Below are positions 1-6,361 of a DNA stretch of 11,297 nt, in pieces. Where the stretch lies: positions 1-11,297 of the forward strand of contig DASSTR010000054.1 of the NCBI GenBank assembly GCA_035707825.1. The letters run 5' to 3'. Source of the DNA: VRUE01 sp035707825. GTDB lineage: Bacteria; Actinomycetota; Thermoleophilia; Solirubrobacterales; 70-9. The translations under genes and the position numbers were made by a program. The notes below the pieces were generated by a model. It searched no databases. It saw nothing but the letters and a program-made list of their open reading frames with translations, and was not told where the DNA came from. Within the stretch, counting starts at the first letter, position 1. Every line of letters begins with the position of its first letter.

Positions 1-407
<407 letters not shown>

Positions 408-497
408 TATTTATTACCCTTTGGTCTTGTGCAGTTTTCAAGCTCCACCGGGAGCCGTACGTCTCGGGCATTTTGCCCGGGGGCGGTCTCGCAAAAT
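408..497 (+). other. 23S-5S rRNA internal spacer
   Basis: This transcribed spacer of about 90 nt separates 23S and 5S rRNA. I see no tRNA in it. It contains a short perfect hairpin, CGGGCA-TTT-TGCCCG at 465-479, and an AT-richer stretch (408-440) with CAGTTTTCAAG at 432-442, a type of sequence common around rRNA spacers. The hairpin could help processing or folding of the precursor. It lacks a following T-tract, so I do not call it a terminator. Confidence 0.7.
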
Positions 498-614
498 TCC
501 GGTGGCGCATAGCGAGTGGGAGACACCTCTTCCCATTCCGAACAGAGCAGTTAAGCCACTCTGCGCCGATGGTACTTGGGGGGCAACCCCCTGGGAGAGT
601 AGGTCGCCGCCGGT
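498..614 (+). rRNA. rrf: 5S ribosomal RNA
   Basis: The 5' segment CCGGTGGCG (499-507) pairs with the 3' segment CGCCGCCGG (605-613) with one G-U wobble, closing helix I. The conserved internal 5S block (CCCATTCCGAACAGAG then AGTTAAGCC) lies at 532-557. The 3' region GATGGTACTTGG...TGGGAGAGTAGGTCG is typical of bacterial 5S rRNA. The length of about 117 nt fits the family. It is the last gene of the rRNA operon in this window, with the terminator starting about 15 nt downstream. Ends are accurate to within a few nucleotides. Confidence 0.96.
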
Positions 615-628
615 TCTTCTCTACAGCG

Positions 629-663
629 CGAGCCCGGTCATTCGGCCGGGCTCGTTTGCTTTT
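629..663 (+). terminator. Intrinsic terminator of the rRNA operon
   Basis: A perfect 9-bp GC-rich stem, CGAGCCCGG (629-637) with CCGGGCTCG (646-654), encloses an 8-nt loop and is followed by TTTGCTTTT (655-663). It sits about 15 nt after 5S rRNA and is oriented for the plus-strand rRNA transcript. On the minus strand the hairpin has no following T-tract, so it is probably not an efficient terminator for the convergent hydrolase gene, whose stop codon (638-640) lies in the loop. Confidence 0.92.
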
Positions 664-1996
664 CAGGCTGATTGTCTGGAGCAGCAGCGGTGCCCTCGCT
701 GCTCCCTCTCTCACTCTTGGCGCCACTCGGAACGACCGTCGCGGCCAAAAATGCCTGCACACGCCGCTGATACAGGGCTGGATCGACGTTCCAGCTCTGC
801 GTGTGCTCAGCGTGGGGAAGCCGGTGGTAGGCGACCCACCGTGGAAGCTTCGCCGCCAGTTCGTCGCTCGTTTCCACCGGGACCACGGTGTCGTCGAGCC
901 CGTGGAAGAGCAGGATGGGCAATTCGAAATCATCTGTGTGATCGAGCGCGTCGAGGTCGTCCCAGTCTGCATCGATACGGGCGCCGATGGCCCACTCGAC
1001 CGGCTTGGCGGTGAAGCCGGGGAGGCCCATCTCGGTGGCGTTGTAGGAGAGGATCGCGGGCCAGGAAAGCGCCGGAGCATCCAGTATGAGTCCACGAACG
1101 CGATCGGCCAGCCTCGAGTGCTGCATGAACTGTGTGACCAACGACCCACCCATCGAGTAGCCGACGAGCACTAGTGAATGCGCACCGTGTGAAAGGGCAT
1201 AGAGCGCGGCCGCCTGCAGGTCCCTCCACTCTGTCAGTCCCATGTGGTGAAAACCGTCCGGGCTCTGAGGCGCGCCGAGATCCTCCCGATAGGTGATCAG
1301 CAGCGATGCGAGTCCCGCTGCGCGCAGTGTGGGGGCGAGGCGCAGCCCCACCTGGGGGTCGTCGTTGATCCCGTGCACCACGATCGCCCAGGTGGCAGGA
1401 GTCTGCTCAGCACCGTCGCCCGGCGGCGGGGCGGTGTGCCCAGGCGAGGCATTCGCGGGCGCAGCGGCGGGTATGTACCAAGCCCTCATCGGCCCCAGTT
1501 CGCCCGGGATCGAAACCGTCTTGAAAGGAAGGCCGCGAGCCTGCCGTGGGTTACCCGCGTAGACGCTCGAATCGACCGCGACCTTCTCTCCGGCGACGAG
1601 GTAGCCCCAGGTGTCGAGCAGGCGGCGGGTCACCGTGTGCTCGTCGCTCCCCAGCACCCTGCCGATGACCGCGTGGCCCGATTGCCAATCGAGGCCGTAT
1701 ACACCGGGGCGCAGCGTGTCCTCGTCGCGCTCGAGCACGATCCGCCGCGGAGACACCTCTTCGACGCTTATGTCTTCGGGCCAGTTGGGGTGTTCGGGAA
1801 CCAGGACCCGAGAGGAGAAGTGCCAGCTGGCATAGGCGCCGGCGAGTAGGCCAACCAGGAGCAGCCCCAGCACGGCAAGGGCCCACCGCCATCGCCCCAA
1901 GGAGCGCAGCCTGCCGCTCCGTCCCGGTGACGGCCCCTCTGAGTCGGCTTCTGGCCTACGCCCGAGCCGCAACGCCTCGCCCGCGGTTGATCGCAC
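638..1996 (-). CDS. Membrane-anchored alpha/beta hydrolase
   Basis: This encodes a 452-aa protein starting at GTG 1996. I see an Arg-rich cytoplasmic N-terminus (about 1-38), one hydrophobic anchor at about 39-58, a beta-rich N-terminal region (about 70-175), a Pro/Ala-rich linker (about 176-200) and an alpha/beta-hydrolase domain (about 201-420). Motifs are VVHGIND (oxyanion side, 207-213), nucleophile elbow GYSMGG with Ser281, acid loop HGLDDTVV with Asp368 or Asp369, and PHAEHTQSW with His395 or His398. The arrangement resembles an actinobacterial family of uncharacterised S33-like hydrolases, recognised by pattern memory only; substrate unknown. The anchor suggests the catalytic domain faces outside. 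The C-terminal ~30 residues are low complexity and run into the rRNA terminator. No clear Shine-Dalgarno precedes the GTG. Codon use looks less GC-biased than the his genes, a qualitative impression. Confidence 0.9.
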   Translation of the reverse strand: MRSTAGEALRLGRRPEADSEGPSPGRSGRLRSLGRWRWALAVLGLLLVGLLAGAYASWHFSSRVLVPEHPNWPEDISVEEVSPRRIVLERDEDTLRPGVYGLDWQSGHAVIGRVLGSDEHTVTRRLLDTWGYLVAGEKVAVDSSVYAGNPRQARGLPFKTVSIPGELGPMRAWYIPAAAPANASPGHTAPPPGDGAEQTPATWAIVVHGINDDPQVGLRLAPTLRAAGLASLLITYREDLGAPQSPDGFHHMGLTEWRDLQAAALYALSHGAHSLVLVGYSMGGSLVTQFMQHSRLADRVRGLILDAPALSWPAILSYNATEMGLPGFTAKPVEWAIGARIDADWDDLDALDHTDDFELPILLFHGLDDTVVPVETSDELAAKLPRWVAYHRLPHAEHTQSWNVDPALYQRRVQAFLAATVVPSGAKSERGSSEGTAAAPDNQPEKQTSPAE

Positions 1997-2173
1997 GGGG
2001 CGTGGGCCCGATGTGCGAAGACCGCGAACGTCGGCGAGCCTGGCAGTCGGGAGCGGGGCTCTGACCCGGCTCCAGCCCGTACTCGCCCAGGGTGGCGAAG
2101 TCGATCAGGAGGTCGACGGCGTCGGCGAGCCGTCCGGTAATCGTTGTCTTAGAGTCGAACATGAGTTCGTAAT
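1997..2173. other. Spacer between the two hydrolase genes, with a candidate small ORF
   Basis: This 177-bp gap separates two minus-strand hydrolase genes. I see no terminator or RNA gene in it. A minus-strand frame opens at ATG 2162 and closes at 1956 (68 codons), overlapping the start of the next gene by 41 bp. Its first ~35 residues (MFDSKTTITGRLADAVDLLI...) look protein-like, with an amphipathic hydrophobic stretch. The remainder is Arg/Pro/Ser-rich and resembles noncoding translation. No Shine-Dalgarno is visible. It may be a small protein, a gene remnant or chance. Confidence 0.3.
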
Positions 2174-3205
2174 CTAGGAGTGCCCCCGGACACCACTCTG
2201 ATTCTGCACGCGGTTTTGCAATTCGTGCCCAGGCCGCCCCTTGCCGGCGCTCTTGGCGGGGCCCTTGGCGGCCTCGCCGGTGGGCCTGTCGAAGCGCAGG
2301 ACGAGCGCCGCGGTCCGCCCGGGCGCCTCGACGTTGGGCGAGTGCCCGGCGCCGGCGATCAACTTCGTGCGCACGGAAGGGTCGGCGCTTCGGTAGGCGG
2401 CGAGAGCGGCCTCGGGATCGTTCGCGATCTGCTCCTCGGCGCCCATGATGGCCAGCAGGGGCTTGCCGAGCGCGGCGGCGCGCTCGCCCAGCGCCTCTTC
2501 GCCCGTGTAATCGTCGAAGGCCGTATGCGACTCGAGGTAAGAGCTGTAGGTCATCCGCTTCACATCCTCGATAAAGGCATCGGGGACCGAAAAGCCGGGA
2601 GCAAAGGCCACCTCCAAGCCGTCGCGAATCGATGCGTCGGGCTTGACCCGCCAGAGCGCCTGTCCGATCACCGGCTTGAACGGCAGTTCGGCGAGGAAGC
2701 CGACATCGCCGTAGGAGGTGTCCGGAATGCTGTCGATCGTGACCAGGCGGTCGACCAGCTGCGGGGACTGCTCGGCGAGGGCGATCGCGACCGGACCGCC
2801 CAAGGAGTGGCCGATTACCTCCGCGTTCCGCACGCCCAGGCGGCTCAGAGCCTGGGCGACCAGGTCGGCTTGATCGGGGATCGAGTAGCCGGAATCGGGC
2901 TTTTCGGAGCCGCCGTGGCCCAGGAGGTCGATCGCGACGACCCGGTGGGTGGGGGTGAGCAGGGGCATCATCCGGTCCCACCAGTTGATCGAGCAGGTGA
3001 AGCAGTGGATGAGGACGATCGGGCTGGCATCCCGCAGGCCCCTGTCGACCACCTGCAGATCGCCGCCCGGGAGGTCGAGGATCCTGCCGCCGGGCACGGT
3101 CACTTCCGCCGGCTTGGTCTCCTTGTCGGTGACCACGGCATTGAGTCCGAGCAGCACGGCGATAGCCAGCACCGCTCCGATGAGGATCTTCCAGCCTCTG
3201 CGCAT
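2174..3205 (-). CDS. Alpha/beta hydrolase with N-terminal membrane anchor
   Basis: This encodes a 343-aa protein from ATG 3205. Residues 1-6 are basic (MRRGWK) and 7-25 form a hydrophobic signal anchor or signal peptide, so the enzyme is probably exported or outward-facing. The alpha/beta-hydrolase fold spans about 60-305. It shows an oxyanion-side LIHCFTCS (65-72), a conserved DLLGHGGSEKP (93-103), nucleophile elbow GHSLGG with Ser134, and AGAGHSPNVEAP with catalytic His288. The usual Asp of the acid loop appears to be Glu (MGAEEQ, Glu257 or Glu258). This pattern is typical of epoxide-hydrolase/lipase/haloperoxidase-like enzymes; the substrate cannot be deduced. The last ~35 residues are a Lys/Gly/Gln-rich tail outside the fold. 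It is divergent from murA across 85 bp and not obviously related in sequence to the neighbouring hydrolase beyond the fold. Confidence 0.92.
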   Translation of the reverse strand: MRRGWKILIGAVLAIAVLLGLNAVVTDKETKPAEVTVPGGRILDLPGGDLQVVDRGLRDASPIVLIHCFTCSINWWDRMMPLLTPTHRVVAIDLLGHGGSEKPDSGYSIPDQADLVAQALSRLGVRNAEVIGHSLGGPVAIALAEQSPQLVDRLVTIDSIPDTSYGDVGFLAELPFKPVIGQALWRVKPDASIRDGLEVAFAPGFSVPDAFIEDVKRMTYSSYLESHTAFDDYTGEEALGERAAALGKPLLAIMGAEEQIANDPEAALAAYRSADPSVRTKLIAGAGHSPNVEAPGRTAALVLRFDRPTGEAAKGPAKSAGKGRPGHELQNRVQNQSGVRGHS

Positions 3206-3214
3206 CGCGGCCGT

Positions 3215-3221
3215 TACCCTA
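3215..3221. promoter_or_regulatory. Overlapping divergent -10-like elements
   Basis: TACCCT (3215-3220, plus) and TAGGGT (3221-3216, minus) are TANNNT-type -10 candidates pointing toward murA and the hydrolase respectively. The plus element lies 8 nt before ATG 3229, which opens a short upstream ORF. The minus element lies 10 nt before the hydrolase ATG. No convincing -35 was seen for either. If real, the two promoters would exclude each other. Confidence 0.3.
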
Positions 3222-3249
3222 GCCCGTCATGAGCTTGGAAAGAAAGAGC

Positions 3250-3267
3250 CGGCGCGCCGGCGCGCCG
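3250..3267. repeat. 18-bp perfect palindrome upstream of murA
   Basis: CGGCGCGCCGGCGCGCCG is its own reverse complement. It is made of two adjacent GGCGCGCC octamers plus one flanking base pair, and ends 23 nt before the murA ATG. It could be an operator-like site, an mRNA structure in the murA leader, or a by-product of high GC content. No T-tract follows, so it is not a terminator. Confidence 0.6.
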
Positions 3268-3290
3268 CAGGCGCAGCCAGGGGCTTCCTG

Positions 3291-4589
3291 ATGGAGAAAT
3301 TCGTCATCCGGGGCGGCGAGCCGCTCTCCGGCGAGCTGACCGCCGCCGGGAACAAGAACGCGGCGCTGCCGATCCTCGCCGCCTGCCTGCTCACCGACGA
3401 GGAGCTGCTGCTGCACCGCGTGCCGCGGATCCGCGACACCGAGGCTCAGATCGCCCTCCTCGAGCGCCTTGGCGTCGAGAGCACCTGGGTGGCCGACAAC
3501 AGCCTCCGCCTCTGCGCGCAGGGGGTCTCCGACGTCGCCGTCGACGAGGAGCTCTCCAACAAGATCCGCGCCTCGTTCCTGCTCGCCGGCCCGCTGCTCG
3601 CTCGCTTCGGCGAGGCCCGGATGCCGCCTCCCGGCGGCGACTTCATCGGCCGGCGGCGGCTCGACGCCCACCTCGACGCCTTTGCCGACCTCGGCGCCCG
3701 GGTCGACGGCGATCGCTGGATCGAGCTCACGGCGCCTTCCGGAGGCCTCAAGGCCTGCGCGATCTTCATGGACGAGCCCTCGGTGATGGGCACCGAGAAC
3801 GCTCTCATGGCCGCCGCGCTGACGCCGGGCCCGACGACGATCTCCAACGCCGCCTGCGAGCCCCACGTCCAGGACCTCGCCCGGCTGCTGGCCAAGATGG
3901 GAGCCGAGGTCGACGGCATCGGGTCCAACGTGATGACGATTCACGGCCGCGATCGCCTCGGCGGGGCCGAGCACACGATCTCGCCCGACCACATCGAGGT
4001 GGGCAGCTTCATGGCGCTGGCCGCCGCCACCGGGGGTGAGGTGCGCATTCGCGACGCCGATCCGGCCGACCTGCTAACCGTGCGGCGCCAGTTCCGCCGC
4101 CTGGGGCTCTCCTCGGAGATCGAGGGCAACGACGTCATCGTGCCCCCCGGGCAGGACCTGCGGGTCAAAGCCGATGTCGGCGATGCGATCCCCAAGATCG
4201 AGGACGGTCCCTGGCCGGCCTTTCCGGCCGACCTGACCTCGATCGCGCTGGCCCTGGCGACGCAGGCCGATGGAGAGATCCTGATCTTCGAGAAGATGTT
4301 CGAGAACCGCCTCTTCTTCGTCGACAAGCTGGTCGCGATGGGCGCTCGGATCACGCTGTGCGATCCCCACAGGGCGATCGTCAGCGGGCCGAGCCGTCTT
4401 CACGGCGAACGTGTCGAGAGTCCCGACATCCGCGCCGGCATGGCGATGCTCATCGCCGCCCTCGCCGCCGACGGAGTGTCCGAGATCGGCAACATCAGCC
4501 AGATCGACCGCGGCTATGAGCAGATCGACGAGCGGCTGCGCTCGCTGGGGGCCAATATCGAGCGCGTCTCGGCCGAGGTCTCTGCATAA
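3291..4589 (+). CDS. murA: UDP-N-acetylglucosamine 1-carboxyvinyltransferase (MurA), Asp-type active site
   Basis: MurA transfers enolpyruvate from PEP to UDP-GlcNAc, the first committed step of cytoplasmic peptidoglycan precursor synthesis. The 432-aa length fits the family. Visible signatures are the N-terminal GNKNAALPILAA with Lys22-Asn23, NKIRASFLLAGPLLARFG (90-107), the active-site loop PPPGGDFIGRRRLDAHL (112-128), AFPADLTS with Asp314, and IDRGYE (405-410). The catalytic-loop residue that is Cys115 in E. coli is Asp117 here, as in Mycobacterium tuberculosis MurA. That substitution is known to prevent covalent capture by fosfomycin while retaining activity. ATG 3291 is chosen because MEKFVIRGG matches the family N-terminus; AGGGG at 3278-3282 is a modest Shine-Dalgarno. 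A 20-codon ORF ends on this start (TGATG). hisZ follows 93 bp downstream in the same direction with no terminator between, so co-transcription is plausible. Confidence 0.96.
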   Translation: MEKFVIRGGEPLSGELTAAGNKNAALPILAACLLTDEELLLHRVPRIRDTEAQIALLERLGVESTWVADNSLRLCAQGVSDVAVDEELSNKIRASFLLAGPLLARFGEARMPPPGGDFIGRRRLDAHLDAFADLGARVDGDRWIELTAPSGGLKACAIFMDEPSVMGTENALMAAALTPGPTTISNAACEPHVQDLARLLAKMGAEVDGIGSNVMTIHGRDRLGGAEHTISPDHIEVGSFMALAAATGGEVRIRDADPADLLTVRRQFRRLGLSSEIEGNDVIVPPGQDLRVKADVGDAIPKIEDGPWPAFPADLTSIALALATQADGEILIFEKMFENRLFFVDKLVAMGARITLCDPHRAIVSGPSRLHGERVESPDIRAGMAMLIAALAADGVSEIGNISQIDRGYEQIDERLRSLGANIERVSAEVSA

Positions 4590-4653
4590 GCTGTCCCGGC
4601 GCCGGCCCGTCGCCGCGCGGGAGAAGCGCGAGCAAGCAAGATCTGCGGTCACC

Positions 4654-4695
4654 ATGAACCCGAGTGAGTCTGAGCAGAGGAGGTGGCGGGCCTGA
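4654..4695 (+). other. Candidate 13-codon upstream ORF overlapping the hisZ start region
   Basis: ATG 4654 opens a 13-codon frame (MNPSESEQRRWRA) ending at TGA 4693-4695. It covers the AGGAGG (4678-4683) and both candidate hisZ starts. Its stop overlaps a CTG codon of hisZ as CTGA, the same geometry as the ATGA and GTGA overlaps downstream. It contains no histidine run, so it is not a classical his attenuator peptide. It has no clear ribosome-binding site and may be chance. Confidence 0.2.
4678..4683 (+). promoter_or_regulatory. Strong Shine-Dalgarno overlapping the annotated hisZ GTG
   Basis: A perfect AGGAGG ends on the first base of GTG 4683, leaving no spacer for that start. It is 8 nt before CTG 4692, a normal spacing. 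An in-frame stop at 4671 excludes any start further upstream, and the next in-frame ATG (4740) would remove part of the conserved PPGTRDILP segment. The real hisZ start is therefore GTG 4683 with poor spacing or a rare CTG 4692. Confidence 0.6.
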
Positions 4696-5687
4696 TCCAC
4701 CCGATCCCACCTGGAACGCGCGACATCCTGCCCGATGAGATGCGGGAGCTGCGCAGGCTGCACCTTGCGATCGTCGAGGTCTTCGAAGGCTACGGCTACG
4801 GCGAGGTGGCGACGCCTGCGATCGAATACGACGAGGTGCTCGCCCGTGGGGATGGGCGCTCCGCGAAGGGCGCCTACCGCTTCTTCGACGAGCGGGGCGA
4901 GACGCTCGCTCTGCGCTCTGACATGACCGTGCCGATCGCACGGCTGGTCGCCTCGCGCTATGCCGAGGCCAAGCTGCCCTTGCGCTTCTGCTACCTCGCC
5001 AACGCCTTCCGCGCCGTACAGCCCCAGCGCGGGCAGATGCGCGAGTTCGCGCAGGCCGGGGTGGAGCTGATCGGCGCGCCGGCGCCGGAGGGGACGGCCG
5101 AGGTCGTCGAGGTGCTCGAGGCCACTCTCGATGCCGCCGGGCTGGACCGGGCGGTGATCGGACTTGGGGACGCCGATCTCTATCGCCAGCTGCTGACCGA
5201 GTTCGGCGTCGAGGGCCGGGAGCGCGACTCGGTCCTCGAGCGCCTGGCGATGCATGACCTGGTCGGCGTCGAGACCGAGCTGGCGGCGCTGGAGGGAATC
5301 TCCGACGAGCAGTGCGCGACCTGCCTGGCGCTCTCGCAGCTGCGCGGCGGCAGAGAGGTCCTCGAGGAGGCGCGGGAGCTGGGCGGCGCGGCGGTCGAGC
5401 GCGCCACGGCGCGGATCGGCGAGACATTCGAGGCGCTCGAGACTCGCGGCGCCGCAGGGCGCGTGCAGATCGATCTTGGCCTGCTGCGCGACCTCGGCTA
5501 CTACAGCGGCGCAATCCTGGAGGTCTACGACCCCGCGCTCGGCCACGTGCTGGGCGGCGGCGGCCGCTACGACGGGCTGCTGAAGAGGTTCGGGCTCGAC
5601 CTGCCTGCGGCGGGGTTCGCTCTCTATATGGAGCGGGTCCACATTGCCCAAACCGAGGAGGAGTCCCGAGAGGAGGCTTCGCAATGA
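4683..5687 (+). CDS. hisZ: ATP phosphoribosyltransferase regulatory subunit (HisZ)
   Basis: HisZ is a catalytically inactive paralogue of the histidyl-tRNA synthetase core. It joins short-form HisG in a hetero-octamer and enables activity and histidine feedback control. The 334-aa protein has the class II synthetase fold: PPGTRDILPDE (9-19), TLALRSDMTVPIARL (75-88), motif 2-like FRAVQPQRGQMREFAQAG (109-126) and motif 3-like LGGGGRYDGLLKRFG (290-304). The HisRS-specific RGLDYY-type motif reads RDLGYYSGAILE (269-280), and the C-terminal anticodon-binding domain of about 100 residues is missing, both as expected for HisZ rather than HisRS. The adjacent hisG, overlapped by ATGA at 5684-5687, supports this. 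Start assignment is uncertain: the AGGAGG overlaps GTG 4683 and fits CTG 4692 better, a difference of 3 residues. Confidence 0.94.
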   Translation: MAGLIHPIPPGTRDILPDEMRELRRLHLAIVEVFEGYGYGEVATPAIEYDEVLARGDGRSAKGAYRFFDERGETLALRSDMTVPIARLVASRYAEAKLPLRFCYLANAFRAVQPQRGQMREFAQAGVELIGAPAPEGTAEVVEVLEATLDAAGLDRAVIGLGDADLYRQLLTEFGVEGRERDSVLERLAMHDLVGVETELAALEGISDEQCATCLALSQLRGGREVLEEARELGGAAVERATARIGETFEALETRGAAGRVQIDLGLLRDLGYYSGAILEVYDPALGHVLGGGGRYDGLLKRFGLDLPAAGFALYMERVHIAQTEEESREEASQ

Positions 5688-6361
5688 CCGAAGTCGCCGG
5701 AATGGGCCGGGCGAAGGCGGCCGGGCCGCTGAAGGTCGCGGTGCCCCGGGGGGCGCTGTTCGACGGCACTCTCGACATCCTCGACCGAGCCGGGATAGAC
5801 ACCTCCGAGGTGCGCTCGGAGTCGCGGGCGCTGATCTTCCCGGGGCCCGAGATCACCCTGGTGACGATGCGCCCGTCTGACGTCCCCACCTACGTGGAGG
5901 CGGGGGCGGCCGACGTCGGCATCACCGGCAAGGACGTCCTGCTCGAGCAGTCCGAGCGGATGGTCTACGAGCTGATCGACCTCGGCTTCGGCCGCTGCCA
6001 GATGGTGCTCGCCGGCCGGCGCGGCGACGAAAGGCTGGGCGAAGCAGAGCGGCGGCTGGGGATGATGAGAATCGCGACGAAGTACCCCCGCATCGCCGAG
6101 CGCCACTTCGAGAGCACGGGGCGGCAGGTCGAGGTGATCGAGGTGAAGGGCTCCGTCGAGCTGGCTCCGCTCGTCGGGCTCGCCGACGGCATAGTCGACC
6201 TGGTCGCGACCGGCCGGACCCTGGAAGAGAACGACCTCGAGGTCCGGGAGGAGATCGTCACCTGCACCGCCCGCTTCGTCGCCAACCGCGTCTCTCACAA
6301 GCTGCGCTCTCGCGAAGTCGACGACCTGACGGCTCGGCTGCGCGAGGCGGTCTCCGGATGA
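5684..6361 (+). CDS. hisG: ATP phosphoribosyltransferase catalytic subunit, short form (HisG)
   Basis: HisG condenses ATP and PRPP to phosphoribosyl-ATP, the first and controlled step of histidine synthesis. The protein is 225 aa, the length of HisG_S, which lacks the C-terminal ACT-like regulatory domain of the ~280-300-aa long form and therefore depends on HisZ. Signatures are VAVPRGALFDGTLDIL (18-33), MRPSDVPTYVEAGAADVGITGKD (62-84) and the PRPP loop DLVATGRTLEEN (172-183). ATG 5684 overlaps the hisZ stop (ATGA) and has AGGAGG at 5671-5676 with 7-nt spacing, which favours it over the internal Met7. The first ~15 residues are an extension before the conserved beta strand. The stop overlaps the hisD start in the same ATGA manner. 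Confidence 0.96.
   Translation: MTEVAGMGRAKAAGPLKVAVPRGALFDGTLDILDRAGIDTSEVRSESRALIFPGPEITLVTMRPSDVPTYVEAGAADVGITGKDVLLEQSERMVYELIDLGFGRCQMVLAGRRGDERLGEAERRLGMMRIATKYPRIAERHFESTGRQVEVIEVKGSVELAPLVGLADGIVDLVATGRTLEENDLEVREEIVTCTARFVANRVSHKLRSREVDDLTARLREAVSG

Noticed and set aside
465..479. Hairpin in the 23S-5S spacer as a terminator
   Set aside because: The stem is only 6 bp, no T-tract follows, and it would separate 23S from 5S rRNA within one operon.
473..1174. Plus-strand frame running from the rRNA spacer through 5S and into the hydrolase
   Set aside because: It overlaps 5S rRNA and the rRNA terminator and is antisense to the hydrolase.
2180..3232. Plus-strand frame of 350 codons opposite the second hydrolase
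   Set aside because: It is antisense to a gene with signal anchor and catalytic triad; the product is low complexity with no domain.
4596..4605. CCGGCGCCGG palindrome after murA as a terminator
   Set aside because: The repeat is 10 bp with no loop and no following T-tract; likely chance in GC-rich DNA.
4631..4640. AGCAAGCAAG repeated near the start of hisB (about 7663)
   Set aside because: Only two short copies in different contexts (spacer and coding); consistent with chance.
4654..4695. Classical his attenuator leader peptide
   Set aside because: The short peptide contains no histidine codons and there is no terminator/antiterminator hairpin pair before hisZ.
4074..5684. Long minus-strand open frame (536 codons) opposite murA and hisZ
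   Set aside because: It is antisense to two genes with full catalytic motifs; its translation is Leu/Arg/Asp-rich with no recognisable domain, a usual artefact of GC-rich codon bias.
4683..5687. Histidyl-tRNA synthetase (hisS) as the identity of the gene before hisG
   Set aside because: The RGLDYY-type HisRS motif is altered and the C-terminal anticodon-binding domain is missing; location next to short hisG fits HisZ.
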